Positions 54,701 to 62,830 of a DNA stretch of 64,000 nt are shown here, piece by piece. The notes below the pieces were generated by a model that saw only the letters and a program-made list of their open reading frames with translations, searched no databases and was not told where the DNA came from. Source of the DNA: Limnephilus marmoratus. Its lineage: Eukaryota > Arthropoda > Insecta > Trichoptera > Limnephilidae. The translations under genes were made by a program, and so were the position numbers. Each line of letters opens with the position of its first letter. Positions within the stretch are counted from its first letter, which is position 1. Location of the stretch: the NCBI GenBank assembly GCA_917880885.1, contig OU862919.1:12914001-12978000 (forward strand), given 5' to 3'.

Positions 54701-57700
54701 GCTTTGCTAGGGAGAAGGCGCTGGCGTCACACGCTCGGGTGAGTTAAATTGGTCATGGACTTTACAGTCACATTAGGTGCACATAGTCACGGACTTCACA
54801 GTCACATCTGGAATGAGACTTATCATGCCGGCATTACATTTTACTGTAATTGGTACCAGCTTCCTTTTCAGAGACCTCATTTAGAAGTGCTTGGGGACAC
54901 AATGTAATTTGTAGAATTAAAAACTTTTGATATATACTCTTTCAAAGTTAATGAACTTGTTTAAGAAAGACACAACCGGAAATACGTCATTTTTAAATCA
55001 AATTCTAGACGTATCGGCTCTTTTCTACAAAAAAATATAAATTGATTTAGAAAGATTGTTAACCTTTTCCCTGCGTTGAACTACTCCGTTTTTTCAATAC
55101 ACATACGCGGTACATGTATATGTCATATTTCAAATACCTATCCATCCAATTTTATGTCAAATTACAGCATATTATGGCATGATTTATCATACTATATAAA
55201 CAGATGAGATTATTATCTACAATTTGAAACCAAATCGTCGTCTGTAAACACTCCTAGATGTTTATTAAAAACAAAAAACGTAAAAAACGTACCCATATTA
55301 TCTTAAAGACGGCGCCATTTATCCGCGTGCTTGTACTCAGGACACTGCGTTGATAGACACAAGTGGTACCTCAATCACTTATTATTATTAATTCGTATAA
55401 ACAAGTTCTAAAACTTCTGATGACACTAAAATTAATAAAATTTTTTATGTAAATTCAAAATCACAGTTTCACAAAATAAACAAATGTGTGCGAATACGCG
55501 CGATCTCGATAATAAATGTTATCGACGCTTGTCCAATTTGGTCAGTCGGAATCGCATAGATGCGCGTGCGCAAACTACTAGCGCTATCTGTGGAGTAAAT
55601 TGTGAACTAAATGCATTCAAAGGCACGAGGACACAATCATTCACTTGATTATAGATGTTTTTTACGAAATACAATTTTACTTTCGAAATATGCCTGAAAA
55701 TGTCAGCATCGTGATAATTACACGAATATCCTAGCGAGCGGGAAAAAATACTGTGACATAGTAGCGCTGTGATATCGGCAGTCGAAGTTAGCGTAACAAA
55801 GGCTGATACGGGCGCGTGTGAGGCATGGCTTTTGCCGTAACAACTGTTGTTACGATCGCGTGGAAAAAGTTAATTTATCTAGTAAAGTATTGGTTTGAAT
55901 TTTGTAAAAAATATGTTTATTTTTATTATAATAAGGTCATTTAGATATCATAAAACTGACCTTGAAAAATGGCTTCAAGTTGTCGTAAAGAACAAATGAT
56001 ACAAAATTTAAGTACACTCTTACTTAATCGTACCAATTTTATATTGTTAAATTGTTGACTTTTTTTTTCTTTTCTTATAATAGATTCATGGGGGAGACTC
56101 CCCCCTGGAGTGCAACATGTGCGGGGAGCTCTGCTGGAGCCGGGAGCAGCTGGCCGCCCACGCCCGCAGCAAACATCCCCATCGGCCCATCCACCATGTC
56201 TCCCCTACCTATAACGGTAAGCAACAAAATATTAATAGGATAGATATGAGATTTTCTCACCTCATCGCATCTCCTTCCCCTTGTTCAGTTGGGGTCGGGG
56301 ACAGTGGCGGCTTGTGACTTGGGTGTGCTAGAGTGCTAATATTAAAAAAATTGGCATTATTGATTTTATTGTAACCGAAAATTTTTTTTTTTCGAAATTG
56401 GTTTTGTGGCGATCGCGTACGACTGCAGTATCACTTTTAGTAGCTTTTAGTATCAGTTTTACGTACAGAGGTATTTAAAATATAACTTATAATTGTTTTG
56501 TGTGTTCAGATGCCTCATCAGACAACTCATTTGCGGAGGAGCGAATAGAGCGGGATATTGGCAGCCCGGAGCTCACCTGCAAGGACTGCGGGGCGGGCTT
56601 CCAGAGAGCAGACCTTCTCAGGAGACACATCCGAGCTGCTCACAGGTTGGCTAAACTGAACATTTGTTTATTGTTTCTTTACACGGTAGGTATTATTGTT
56701 TACGATTCAATTTTGAACCTCACTAAGACAAGCCTGTGTTGAGATTAATAATTTTATAATATAACACAAAAAATGTAAGTATCACAAGAACAATACTGTT
56801 GCAATAATGTTTCTTACAGATATGTAATGGGTACCTACTAAGTTGAAGGAAGCTAGTACTTTATAAAGTAAACATTTAGGGTGACCATGTGTTGAAATTT
56901 CACATAATAACAAGTAAGCCAATGAGACAAGACGATTTAAAGAAATCAAAAACTTTTTCAAAATCAATAAATCATCTTTTATAAAATTAATTGATGAAAA
57001 CATAATCTGCACGAATGGTAATATTGAGTTAAGTGCGCAATAGTTCATTTTTTTTAAATAATGTCCGAAGGGTGACCTCCATTTTGTCGCACACATTCTT
57101 ACAGCCTGTGTGCACGGGTGTCTAGAATTCTAATAAGAGCGAATACTGTGAATAATATAATAATATCTGTGGAATCTTACGTTTTCGAAGCCACAAGTGG
57201 GGTTCTTCAGGGGTCTCACCTGGGACCAATTCTTTTTTTGTTATTTATTAATGATATTGTTAGCATATTTAAAGATGTGGAAGTTCTTCTCTTCGCAGAT
57301 GACTTGAAAATATATAAAACAATACGTAGTTTAGACGATTGTTATACTTTGCAACTTAATTTAAATAAACTATATCGTTGGTGCATCATCAACTCTGTTT
57401 CTTAATATTAAAAAATGTCAGGTCATTCGTTTTTGTAAAATACGAAATCATATAATTTATGTATATTCGCTAAATAACGTAAAATTGACAGCTGTCACTC
57501 AAATCAGGGACTTGGGTGTTATATTTGATGAACAGTTAACATTCAATCCGCATGTAAATGAAATCACAAATAAAGCCTTAAAAATGCTTGGTTTTATATG
57601 TAGAACCGCATGCGACTTCAAGTCATTAGAATGTTTGAAAACACTGTACACATCTTTAGTAAGAAGTCAAGTAGAGTATAATTCGCCTATTTGGTCCCCC

Positions 57701-60700
57701 TTTTATAAAATACATTCCAACAATATTGAAAGGGTACAACACAAATTTCTACGATTTATTAACTTTAAACTAAATATTCCAATCCAAAATATAAATTATA
57801 TCCAGCTGATGCACCAACTAAATTTGATTACGCTGTCAGATAGGCGAATTATCTCCGACCTTGTTCTACTAAATAAAATTATTAATTATAGAATCGACAG
57901 CCCTGAAATTCTGGCCACAATAAAATTATTTGTACCTTCCAAAAATACGAGACAAAATTCCACGTTTTTCTGTGACAATTTCAAAACAAATTATCAAGCG
58001 CACATATCCCTAAATCGAATACAAAATTTTGGTAATAAATTTGGTAATGTCGTTGATATATTTAGAGATTCCGTAGCAGTGCTTAAACGAAATCTACTTA
58101 AACACTTTGCTGAAATGTTGACTTCACCATTCCATAGTGAAAAACCATTTTTAGCTTCTATCTATTTCACTCTTTTCTTTTAGACTTTTTAACTTTAATA
58201 TATATATGTAACTTTACAAATTAATATTGTAATTTAATTTATATTTCGATTATGCTTAAGTCCCTACTAATGCTGATTAATTTCAATCCCATTATTTTTG
58301 TTTGTAAGTACAAAAAAAAAAACGGTTCTCCATAATGGTATTCTATATTATTTGTAAAACATTTATGTAGGTACTACACATATAATAATTATTTTATTCA
58401 TATATGTACTTAAACTTTTATATGCCATATAGTTAATGTAATAATACTTATAACAATTATGTAAAAGCCCAATGGGCGTTTAAATAAATAAATAAAATAC
58501 ATTATCTTCGTTGACCGTGCTATTTTAAATTCTAAAAACAGAATTCACTGTATCATTATTTTGAATAAAATCAATCTTGTTTTTTCTACAGTTACAAGCT
58601 GGAACCGCCTGAGCTGCAGTCTGACGATGGTGCTGACCTGAATGAGGAGGTGCAGGAGGCCTGGGAGGCCCTGGAGCACACCTGCAGCGCCTGTGGGGAG
58701 GGCTTCCAGGATGCCCTGGATCTCCTGGCTCACGCCGAGATCCATGCACGGAACAGGCACAATAGGTAACATACTATTTTTTTGCATAAAAATGAATGAG
58801 TTAATCTGGATTTTCATTATTCTAGGTAAGAGAAGAAGAAGATGCTTATTGAAAATATACAACATATTTCCGTATAAATCTAATTTTCTCGGCCGATAAT
58901 GCTCAGGCCGGCCCTTCAAACTCAGATATTCAAAAATTTTATTTTTTCCAATTATTCAAACAAATTTTCAAGCTTTTTTTTCTGAAATATTTATTAATTA
59001 ATAATTAATTTCAGGAATGAGCATGGCTGTATTACAGAATTATGGATTTATGGTGAGATTGTCATGAAGAGATTTGAGGTGTATGAGCATGTTTTTTTTA
59101 GCATTAATTATTATTAATCCTATATCATGAGAAGACACTTTTGAAGAGTGGTTAGATATTTTATAGGGCGATTCGCTTTTTGTCTTAACAGAACATAAAT
59201 AGTTTGAAGAAAACTGTGGGTAGAGGATAATGAACAGTAAATAGATAATCTGTTCTATCTGCTGAGCGTGCTGTCTATTGCTACTTTACGTCCTGACGGT
59301 GAGTCATTAACAACACTTCTCTGTTTCAGATGCATGCAGTGCGGTGAGAAGTTCTCGGACGAGCAGTCCGTGGCGGACCACGTGGGCGCCGTGCACGGCC
59401 CCCTGTCGCCCAGCACATGCTCGCGCTGCGGCCGCTCCTGCCGTGACCGGCGTGCGCTACTCAAGCACTCGCAGGCGCAGCACTCGGCGCCCCCCCACAC
59501 GCTCTTCTGCTCCAAGTGCGGCAAGAGCTTCCACAACAAGGCCAGGTAACAACACACAAAACTAACTTATGTAATAAGCACCATATGACACTACCAATTT
59601 CATTGAATTCAAGAAACAATGGTCCAGGCTACATATACAGGCTGATGTGTGGAATTACCTACGTTGGCAACATCCAACTGGTTGCCTCAATGTCAGCGAT
59701 TCTTCGAAGTCTTCAGTCAATAAATACACTCTGCTTCAATCATCATGATGTTATTTCTCTACCCATCGGAATCACTGATGTAAACAGAATGTATTTTTCA
59801 GTTTAGTTTGTACTGCCTTCAGATTAACAAGTAGTCTTTTGGTATGATCTCGAAACACCCTAATTATTCCTTTATTTGTTTTCATGTTCTGGTGTTTTCA
59901 GGTTAAAACGTCACATGGCCTCTCACCGAGACAAGGCGGTGGCGTGCAACGTGTGCGGAGAGCGCTTCACTGACGGCCGCTCACTCATGAACCACCGTCA
60001 CTCTCACTCGGGCACAGCCACCAGGCAGTTCCCGTGCAAGGAGTGTGGTAAGTTCAATTCTCAACATTAATATTTTTGGTTTTCATCGGATCTGTGATTC
60101 GATAATAATAAATTTAAAAAATATAATGTTTATTTTTCAGGCAAAACCTTTGGTTCTCGCAGCTCTCAACAGATCCACATTAGAATCCACACAGGCGAGA
60201 GGCCATACGCCTGCCGCTTCTGTTGGAAGGCTTTCGCTGACGGCGGGACGCTCAGAAAGCACGAACGGATACACACTGGTAAATATTAACACTCCTTCAA
60301 TAGGACTATTGATGACAATACTACCAAATAGAAGCTCACCCGATAGCAGAATTTGTTTGTTGAGTAGTATATGTAGTTGAATTAATGCTTTACAGGTGAG
60401 AAGCCGTACGCTTGTGCAGTGTGTCCTAGAGCTTTCAACCAACGTGTGGTGCTGAGGGAACACGTTCGCTCACACCATTCCGCCCCTGACGCTCGGCGTG
60501 GTACAGGTATGAACTCTTATATTCTCTCTGTTTGCCTTGTTTATCTGTACTATGTGACTGAGATTAATTTATATTTATTTGTCTAGCACAATCTCCATTC
60601 TGGTGCGCTGTCTGTGGACGTTTGTTCCACACTTCTGTAGATCTGGTTCAACATCTCATTCAGCACTGCGATGCTAACACAGCCATGAAACGACAACCTC

Positions 60701-61602
60701 AAGTGAGTAATCACGCAAATATACCAAATCTTAAATACCCTGTTGTTGTCAGTCTGTTCATCTCTAATAAATGTGCTTTTTTTCAGGTTGGTCCTAGGAA
60801 ATACAAACGTCGTCGAAAATTAAAACCTCACGAGTTGGAAGCTCTGTCGAACCATTCTGAGAGAAATGATTCCGACCACAGTATTCCGGAGCCCGAGGAA
60901 CCTGAAATCCCTATCACCCCGGTCAAGAGACGTCCCTCGCAATCTAAGAAACCTAAAAAAGCCAAATTGGAATCACCGCCCGTAGAAGATGGCTATGATT
61001 CCGTCGTGTTGAATATCTTCAACAATACTTCAAATCAACGCAGTATCGCAGAGTCCCTCGTGAGCGGAAGTGCTCGGACCAAGGGGAAGACAAAAGGCAA
61101 GCGGGGTGAGGCGGCGACGAGACCTAAGATGATCCACACTCAAAAAGCGCGCGCCACCGATGGGGAAACCCCCACCGGACGGAAGAGAGGGCGCCAGCCA
61201 GCCACCACATCGGTCACCACCCACACGGCAACGGCTAAGGAGGAAAGAATTCGCCCCCGCACAAAGAATGTCAAGTACCACGAATCTGGACGTCCACCCA
61301 CCGCTACGTTCCCAGCGTCTGTGAAGGCCGAACCAGACACAGACATTGCCGCAGATTTGAGGGAGATCCTCCGGGCGCCCACGCCACCAAGACCTAAAGC
61401 GGTGGCCATTGTGCGTAAAGAGAGGATCAAGAGAGAGCCCATCACGTCAGACGGAGAAGTGAATGAACACGCTAACGGCATAACAGTGAAAGCTGAACTA
61501 GAGGAGCAAACTGTAGAAGAGGGTCCCTTCCGCTGCGAGATGTGCTCCCAGGCCTTCCCGCTGAGGGAACAACTGCTCCTCCATGTTCCCATCCATATTT
61601 GA
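42699..61602 (+). CDS. 15-finger C2H2 zinc-finger protein, 16 coding exons (spliced)
   Basis: Coding exons: 42699-42743, 43011-43100, 44890-45101, 46233-46323, 50023-50242, 51488-51567, 54478-54738, 56084-56216, 56510-56645, 58592-58765, 59330-59545, 59902-60047, 60141-60278, 60396-60506, 60587-60702, 60787-61602. All introns are GT-AG and all phases match. Total 2985 nt, 994 residues. The N-terminal 150 residues are acidic. Fingers start at residues 157, 185, 315, 343, 401, 454, 482, 511, 541, 568, 598, 626, 654, 691 and 973, all C-x2-C-x12-H-x3-5-H; only fingers 11-13 have TGE[KR]P linkers. Basic clusters KRKGRRR (about 234) and KYKRRRK (about 728) look like nuclear signals. The C-terminal 270 residues are charged, with three V/I-K-x-E SUMO-type sites. 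No ZAD or BTB domain. Likely a nuclear DNA-binding regulator; the orthologue was not recognised. Coding exons are GC-rich against AT-rich introns. Confidence 0.92.
43011..43100 (+). CDS. Zinc-finger gene, exon 2
   Basis: Acceptor AACGTACAG, 30 codons, acidic and hydrophobic (SGGVITEEVICDMETVQNQY and on), donor CTT|GTAAGT, phase 0. Confidence 0.85.
43101..44889 (+). other. Intron 2, with repeat family A and a MULE-like insertion
   Basis: Contains family A (43855-44095 and 44641-44782, ending CTGAGGGGTTAA) split by the element 44096-44640. The rest is AT-rich without features. Confidence 0.7.
44096..44640. mobile_element. Element built of TCTCGG motifs, 10-bp TSD
   Basis: Termini AAGGGTCGACCGAGATCTCG and (inverted) AAGGGTCGACCGAGACAGG. 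ATTTGTATGT flanks both sides (44086-44095, 44641-44650). The TSD length would suit a MULE-type element, but the superfamily is not certain. No transposase. Confidence 0.75.
44890..45101 (+). CDS. Zinc-finger gene, exon 3
   Basis: Acceptor AATTCCAG, 70 codons plus two bases, strongly acidic (IADTDQIAAENLIFLAQDVV, later EEEC..TEEVITDDW). Donor GAGAG|GTACAT, phase 2. A hAT-type element lies only 34 bases beyond the donor. Confidence 0.9.
45136..46019. mobile_element. hAT-type element, family H, copy 1 (intron 3)
   Basis: Exact 8-bp TSD CACAGTAA (45128-45135, 46020-46027). Termini TAGTGTTGAGTACCTCATAC and (inverted) TAGTGTTGGGTAGGACATGA. Interior: tandem GGACAAATATGAGGTG units (45280-45545), two units beginning GTGAATACCGCACAAG, a family B piece (45745-45880) and a C-run at 45886. 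The same element occurs in intron 6. Confidence 0.9.
46233..46323 (+). CDS. Zinc-finger gene, exon 4
   Basis: Acceptor TTTGTTACAG; completes an Arg codon with exon 3, then 30 codons (VDVPLDQLAMAAIELNNEEN and on). Donor CAG|GTATGT, phase 0. Confidence 0.9.
46774..48092. mobile_element. PIF-like MITE, family C, copy 5, split by a hAT-type element
   Basis: TAA duplications at 46771-46773 and 48093-48095. The left 10 bases GGGAACGTAC are separated from the rest (47935 onward, GAACGTACCCATACTACGTG) by the element 46784-47934. Confidence 0.85.
46784..47934. mobile_element. hAT-type element with a threefold internal tandem repeat
   Basis: Exact 8-bp TSD GAACGTAC (46776-46783, 47935-47942). Termini TAGTACTGGGCG and (inverted) TAATACTGTATT. 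Three units of about 250 bp (landmark ATCGGCCGTATTGGA at about 47163, 47410 and 47657) fill the centre. The ORF at 47352-47759 is antisense reading of the tandem units, not a gene. Confidence 0.8.
48470..49307. repeat. Large palindrome, arms about 385 bp, loop about 65 bp
   Basis: The left arm (48470-48857) reads TCAGGAAAGATTTCCGACTA, AAATATTTACGTCAAAAACA, AACTCGTGATTATGCCC, CACCCGGGATGGAATGTTTA, CAACAAAAGTTGACAAT. The right arm (48925-49307) is its reverse complement with scattered differences. The loop carries GGGTCCAGAGCTCGTCATTT. Confidence 0.85.
49535..49914 (+). repeat. Third copy of the palindrome arm
   Basis: Same orientation as the left arm: TATAATATTATACGTAGGTA, AACTCGTGATTAT, CACCCGGGATGAAGTGTTTT, GAAATGTTTTCCGTCGAACA. 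It ends with GACGAGCTCTGGACCCCG, the complement of the loop motif at 48863. Confidence 0.75.
50023..50242 (+). CDS. Zinc-finger gene, exon 5 (fingers 1-2)
   Basis: Acceptor TTTTTGTCAG. Fingers YPCDFCSRRF..H-x3-H and FGCNLCGARY..H-x3-H with a QNDRP linker, then an acidic tail. Donor ATG|GTAAGT, phase 1. Confidence 0.95.
50243..51487 (+). other. Intron 5, no clear element
   Basis: AT-rich sequence. ORFs on both strands (50452-51280) overlap and lack motifs. Nothing else recognised. Confidence 0.5.
51488..51567 (+). CDS. Zinc-finger gene, exon 6 (basic cluster)
   Basis: Acceptor TTTCTTTCAG. Encodes EMMQEMVNNLPPATKRKGRR and RSRQSSE; KRKGRRRSR is a probable nuclear localisation signal. Donor GAG|GTAATT, phase 0. 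Confidence 0.85.
51772..53296. mobile_element. hAT-type element, family H, copy 2 (intron 6), expanded
   Basis: Exact 8-bp TSD CTTAGAAG (51764-51771, 53297-53304). Termini match copy 1. It has about six to seven units of the GTGAATACACAAAA..CAACTGCTC type (52200-52860) against two in copy 1, a G-rich block (52860-53030) and a family B head (53066-53130). Antisense ORFs here are repeat shadows. Confidence 0.9.
52200..52860. repeat. About 100-bp tandem repeat inside family H copy 2
   Basis: Units contain TTATTGTTATGTGAATACAC, AAAATAATAATTTATGAGCA and GTCCCAACTGCTC followed by long A and T runs. Confidence 0.85.
53415..54432. repeat. Two inverted repeats around a LINE fragment (intron 6)
   Basis: Outer arms 53415-53503 and 54340-54432 (landmarks AAACATACGTTCCTTATCAC and its complement; TATTCCCAC and GTGGGAATA). 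A second palindrome with about 75-bp arms (GCTGCAG..TTACACATTAAA, TTTCCTCCAAAG) occupies about 54180-54345. Confidence 0.7.
53502..54175 (+). mobile_element. Decayed LINE 3' fragment
   Basis: The frame 53502-53747 shows FDSRLSFHTHIQMACSTLGF, RNFRDTRVLIILFNSLVR and ESGSVIWSPHQ, the region downstream of the RT catalytic box in jockey/CR1-type LINEs. Stops and frame changes follow. The tail GAATAAAAATAAATTGAATT ends near 54175. Confidence 0.7.
54478..54738 (+). CDS. Zinc-finger gene, exon 7 (Gly/Ala-rich stretch and start of finger 3)
   Basis: Acceptor TCTATTTCAG, 87 codons. A Gly/Ser/Ala-rich linker (GGQGAGQGGGSAAAGVGSSG) precedes finger 3 (FVCQHCGVGFAREKALASH), which the intron splits between its two His residues. 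Donor CGG|GTGAGT, phase 0. Confidence 0.93.
54739..56083 (+). other. Intron 7
   Basis: AT-rich sequence; 55005-55075 shares a repeat with 5055-5110. No gene or bounded element recognised. Confidence 0.5.
56084..56216 (+). CDS. Zinc-finger gene, exon 8 (end of finger 3, finger 4)
   Basis: Acceptor TTTCTTATAATAG. Completes finger 3 (IH), then finger 4 LECNMCGELCWSREQLAAH with H-x4-H. Donor AACG|GTAAGC, phase 1. The next intron has a truncated CAGTGGCGG element at 56305-56400. Confidence 0.92.
56510..56645 (+). CDS. Zinc-finger gene, exon 9 (finger 5)
   Basis: Acceptor TGTGTGTTCAG. Acidic spacer, then finger 5 LTCKDCGAGFQRADLLRRH with H-x4-H. Donor CACAG|GTTGGC, phase 2. Confidence 0.92.
57110..58496 (+). 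mobile_element. 5'-truncated LINE in intron 9
   Basis: RT fragment starting after motif A, with a 3' end GTAAAAGCCCAATGGGCGTT followed by AAATAAATAAATAAAA at 58470-58496. Same orientation as the host gene. Confidence 0.8.
57118..58183 (+). pseudogene. LINE reverse transcriptase fragment, frameshifted
   Basis: The first frame (57118-57402) has SGVLQGSHLGPILFLLFIND and an intact LLFADDLKIY box. After a frame change near 57405 the second frame (57485-58183) continues TQIRDLGVIFDEQLTFNPHV, KTLYTSLVRSQVEYNSPIWS and the C-terminal region to TAG. Similar in order and spacing to the ORF2 at 13267-16092 but diverged. Confidence 0.8.
58592..58765 (+). CDS. Zinc-finger gene, exon 10 (finger 6)
   Basis: Acceptor TTTTTTCTACAG. 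Acidic stretch (PPELQSDDGADLNEEVQEAW), finger 6 HTCSACGEGFQDALDLLAH with H-x3-H. Donor AATAG|GTAACA, phase 2. Confidence 0.92.
58766..59329 (+). other. Intron 10
   Basis: AT-rich, no feature recognised. The ORF at 58642-58899 is an exon shadow running into the intron. Confidence 0.5.
59330..59545 (+). CDS. Zinc-finger gene, exon 11 (fingers 7, 8, start of 9)
   Basis: Acceptor TCTCTGTTTCAG. Fingers RCMQCGEKFSDEQSVADH, STCSRCGRSCRDRRALLKH (both H-x4-H) and LFCSKCGKSFHNKA, the last completed by exon 12. Donor CCAG|GTAACA, phase 2. Confidence 0.93.
59546..59901 (+). other. Intron 11
   Basis: No feature recognised. Confidence 0.5.
59902..60047 (+). CDS. Zinc-finger gene, exon 12 (end of finger 9, finger 10, start of 11)
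   Basis: Acceptor GTGTTTTCAG. Completes finger 9 (LKRHMASH), finger 10 VACNVCGERFTDGRSLMNH, and FPCKEC of finger 11. Donor TGTG|GTAAGT, phase 1. Confidence 0.93.
60141..60278 (+). CDS. Zinc-finger gene, exon 13 (end of finger 11, finger 12)
   Basis: Acceptor TTATTTTTCAG. Completes finger 11 (KTFGSRSSQQIHIRIH), TGERP linker, finger 12 YACRFCWKAFADGGTLRKH. Donor ACTG|GTAAAT, phase 1. Confidence 0.93.
60396..60506 (+). CDS. Zinc-finger gene, exon 14 (finger 13)
   Basis: Acceptor ATGCTTTACAG. GEKP linker, finger 13 YACAVCPRAFNQRVVLREH with H-x3-H. Donor ACAG|GTATGA, phase 1. Confidence 0.93.
60587..60702 (+). CDS. Zinc-finger gene, exon 15 (finger 14)
   Basis: Acceptor TTTGTCTAG. Finger 14 FWCAVCGRLFHTSVDLVQH with H-x3-H. 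Donor CCTCAA|GTGAGT, phase 0. Confidence 0.92.
60787..61602 (+). CDS. Zinc-finger gene, exon 16 (basic tail, SUMO-type sites, finger 15, stop)
   Basis: Acceptor TTTTTTTCAG. Begins with KYKRRRK, then a charged low-complexity region with KPKKAK and several KR clusters, SUMO-type VKAE (twice) and IKRE sites, and the isolated finger 15 FRCEMCSQAFPLREQLLLH with H-x3-H two residues before the TGA at 61600-61602. Translation reading through intron 15 (from 60622) is open, so retention of that short intron would not truncate the protein. Confidence 0.93.
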   Translation, partial: VGPRKYKRRRKLKPHELEALSNHSERNDSDHSIPEPEEPEIPITPVKRRPSQSKKPKKAKLESPPVEDGYDSVVLNIFNNTSNQRSIAESLVSGSARTKGKTKGKRGEAATRPKMIHTQKARATDGETPTGRKRGRQPATTSVTTHTATAKEERIRPRTKNVKYHESGRPPTATFPASVKAEPDTDIAADLREILRAPTPPRPKAVAIVRKERIKREPITSDGEVNEHANGITVKAELEEQTVEEGPFRCEMCSQAFPLREQLLLHVPIHI

Positions 61603-62830
61603 CGTTCTCTGAGAGTCCTGAAGAGGGTCCTAGGAACGGCACACCCTGCTGCTAGCCTTTAGGATCCTCCAGATATTAAATTAACTAACTAGCCGCAGAC
61701 CCGCTCTGGGCCCCCTATTCGTTTGTGGATATTTAAAGTTTGTTTTGTGCACAGTGGTGGTTTATATTAATGGTTATGTCTACTGGACTACTTACAGCCA
61801 AACGTTATTTCATAGCATTTTTACCATTAACTTATATATACAATGAATGCGTCAATGGAATTGTATTTTTATATTTTAGGTATTCGCATAATTCCGTCAT
61901 TAAATTTAAAAGATGATTAATAGCTACTTATACTTAAACCCAAGGTTTCTAATATTATGGTTTGTGCCTCGGATAAATAATATCATATCATAAAAAACAT
62001 CATACATTATTTTATTATACAACTATAATCTCACCAAATATTGTTTTTAAAGTTCTAATATTTAAAGCATTTAACTATTCTTTGCTTTAGTGCAATCAAC
62101 TGGCGATATTGAAGTTGTCCTCAGTTCTCTTATAGATCTAACAATGTTGATTATTGATCAGTTGAATGGGCACGGCGAGGAAAGTGGGAGCGCAGCCAAA
62201 CCTTACCTATATAAACACCTAGATACCAGATTCATTGGCCAAACTTGTTCATTTTAGATCAGAAATAACTGGCAAGTTTAACTAAACGTTGAGCGTTAAA
62301 CTAAATGAAAATGAGTAGATTGAACTTGACAATTAAATTATGCACACTTGCAGTGCACGCGGTTTCATACGTACATACGCGGATCCATTTTGTTTGTTTC
62401 TATTATTTAGCATCTAATTTCCTAATTTTTAATATCTGGCTGTCATCAATTTAGTTTGAAGAAGATGTGTGACCATCTTTGTAATGGTGTCCGGGTATTT
62501 ACATGGGTATGTGTTGGCGCAAGGGTGTGCATGCTAATCATTTCCAAAAGAAGACTTGACAATCTAGGTAACACTAATATAAACTTATGTAAATAACCTA
62601 GTCTAATATTACATATATTATAATCAAATTGAATAAAAATCAGTAAACTTTTTCGCTGAATAGATTAAATATTACTTAGTTACAACTACCCGATGAACCA
62701 AAATGCTATTATGGGTATTAATTACACTTTAAATTAACATTTGCAATATTTACTTTAAATTAATTATTTGGATGCTTTTTGGTTGTCATGAAGACAGTGC
62801 CATGTAGAGATATCAAACAATAAATTCCTG
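61603..62830 (+). other. Probable 3'UTR of the zinc-finger gene
   Basis: AT-rich, no ORF. Candidate poly(A) signals AATAAA occur near 62628 and 62819. The exact end is unknown. Confidence 0.4.

Noticed and set aside
61030..61592. 83- and 150-codon minus-strand ORFs opposite exon 16
   Set aside because: Shadows of the GC-rich coding exon of the zinc-finger gene.
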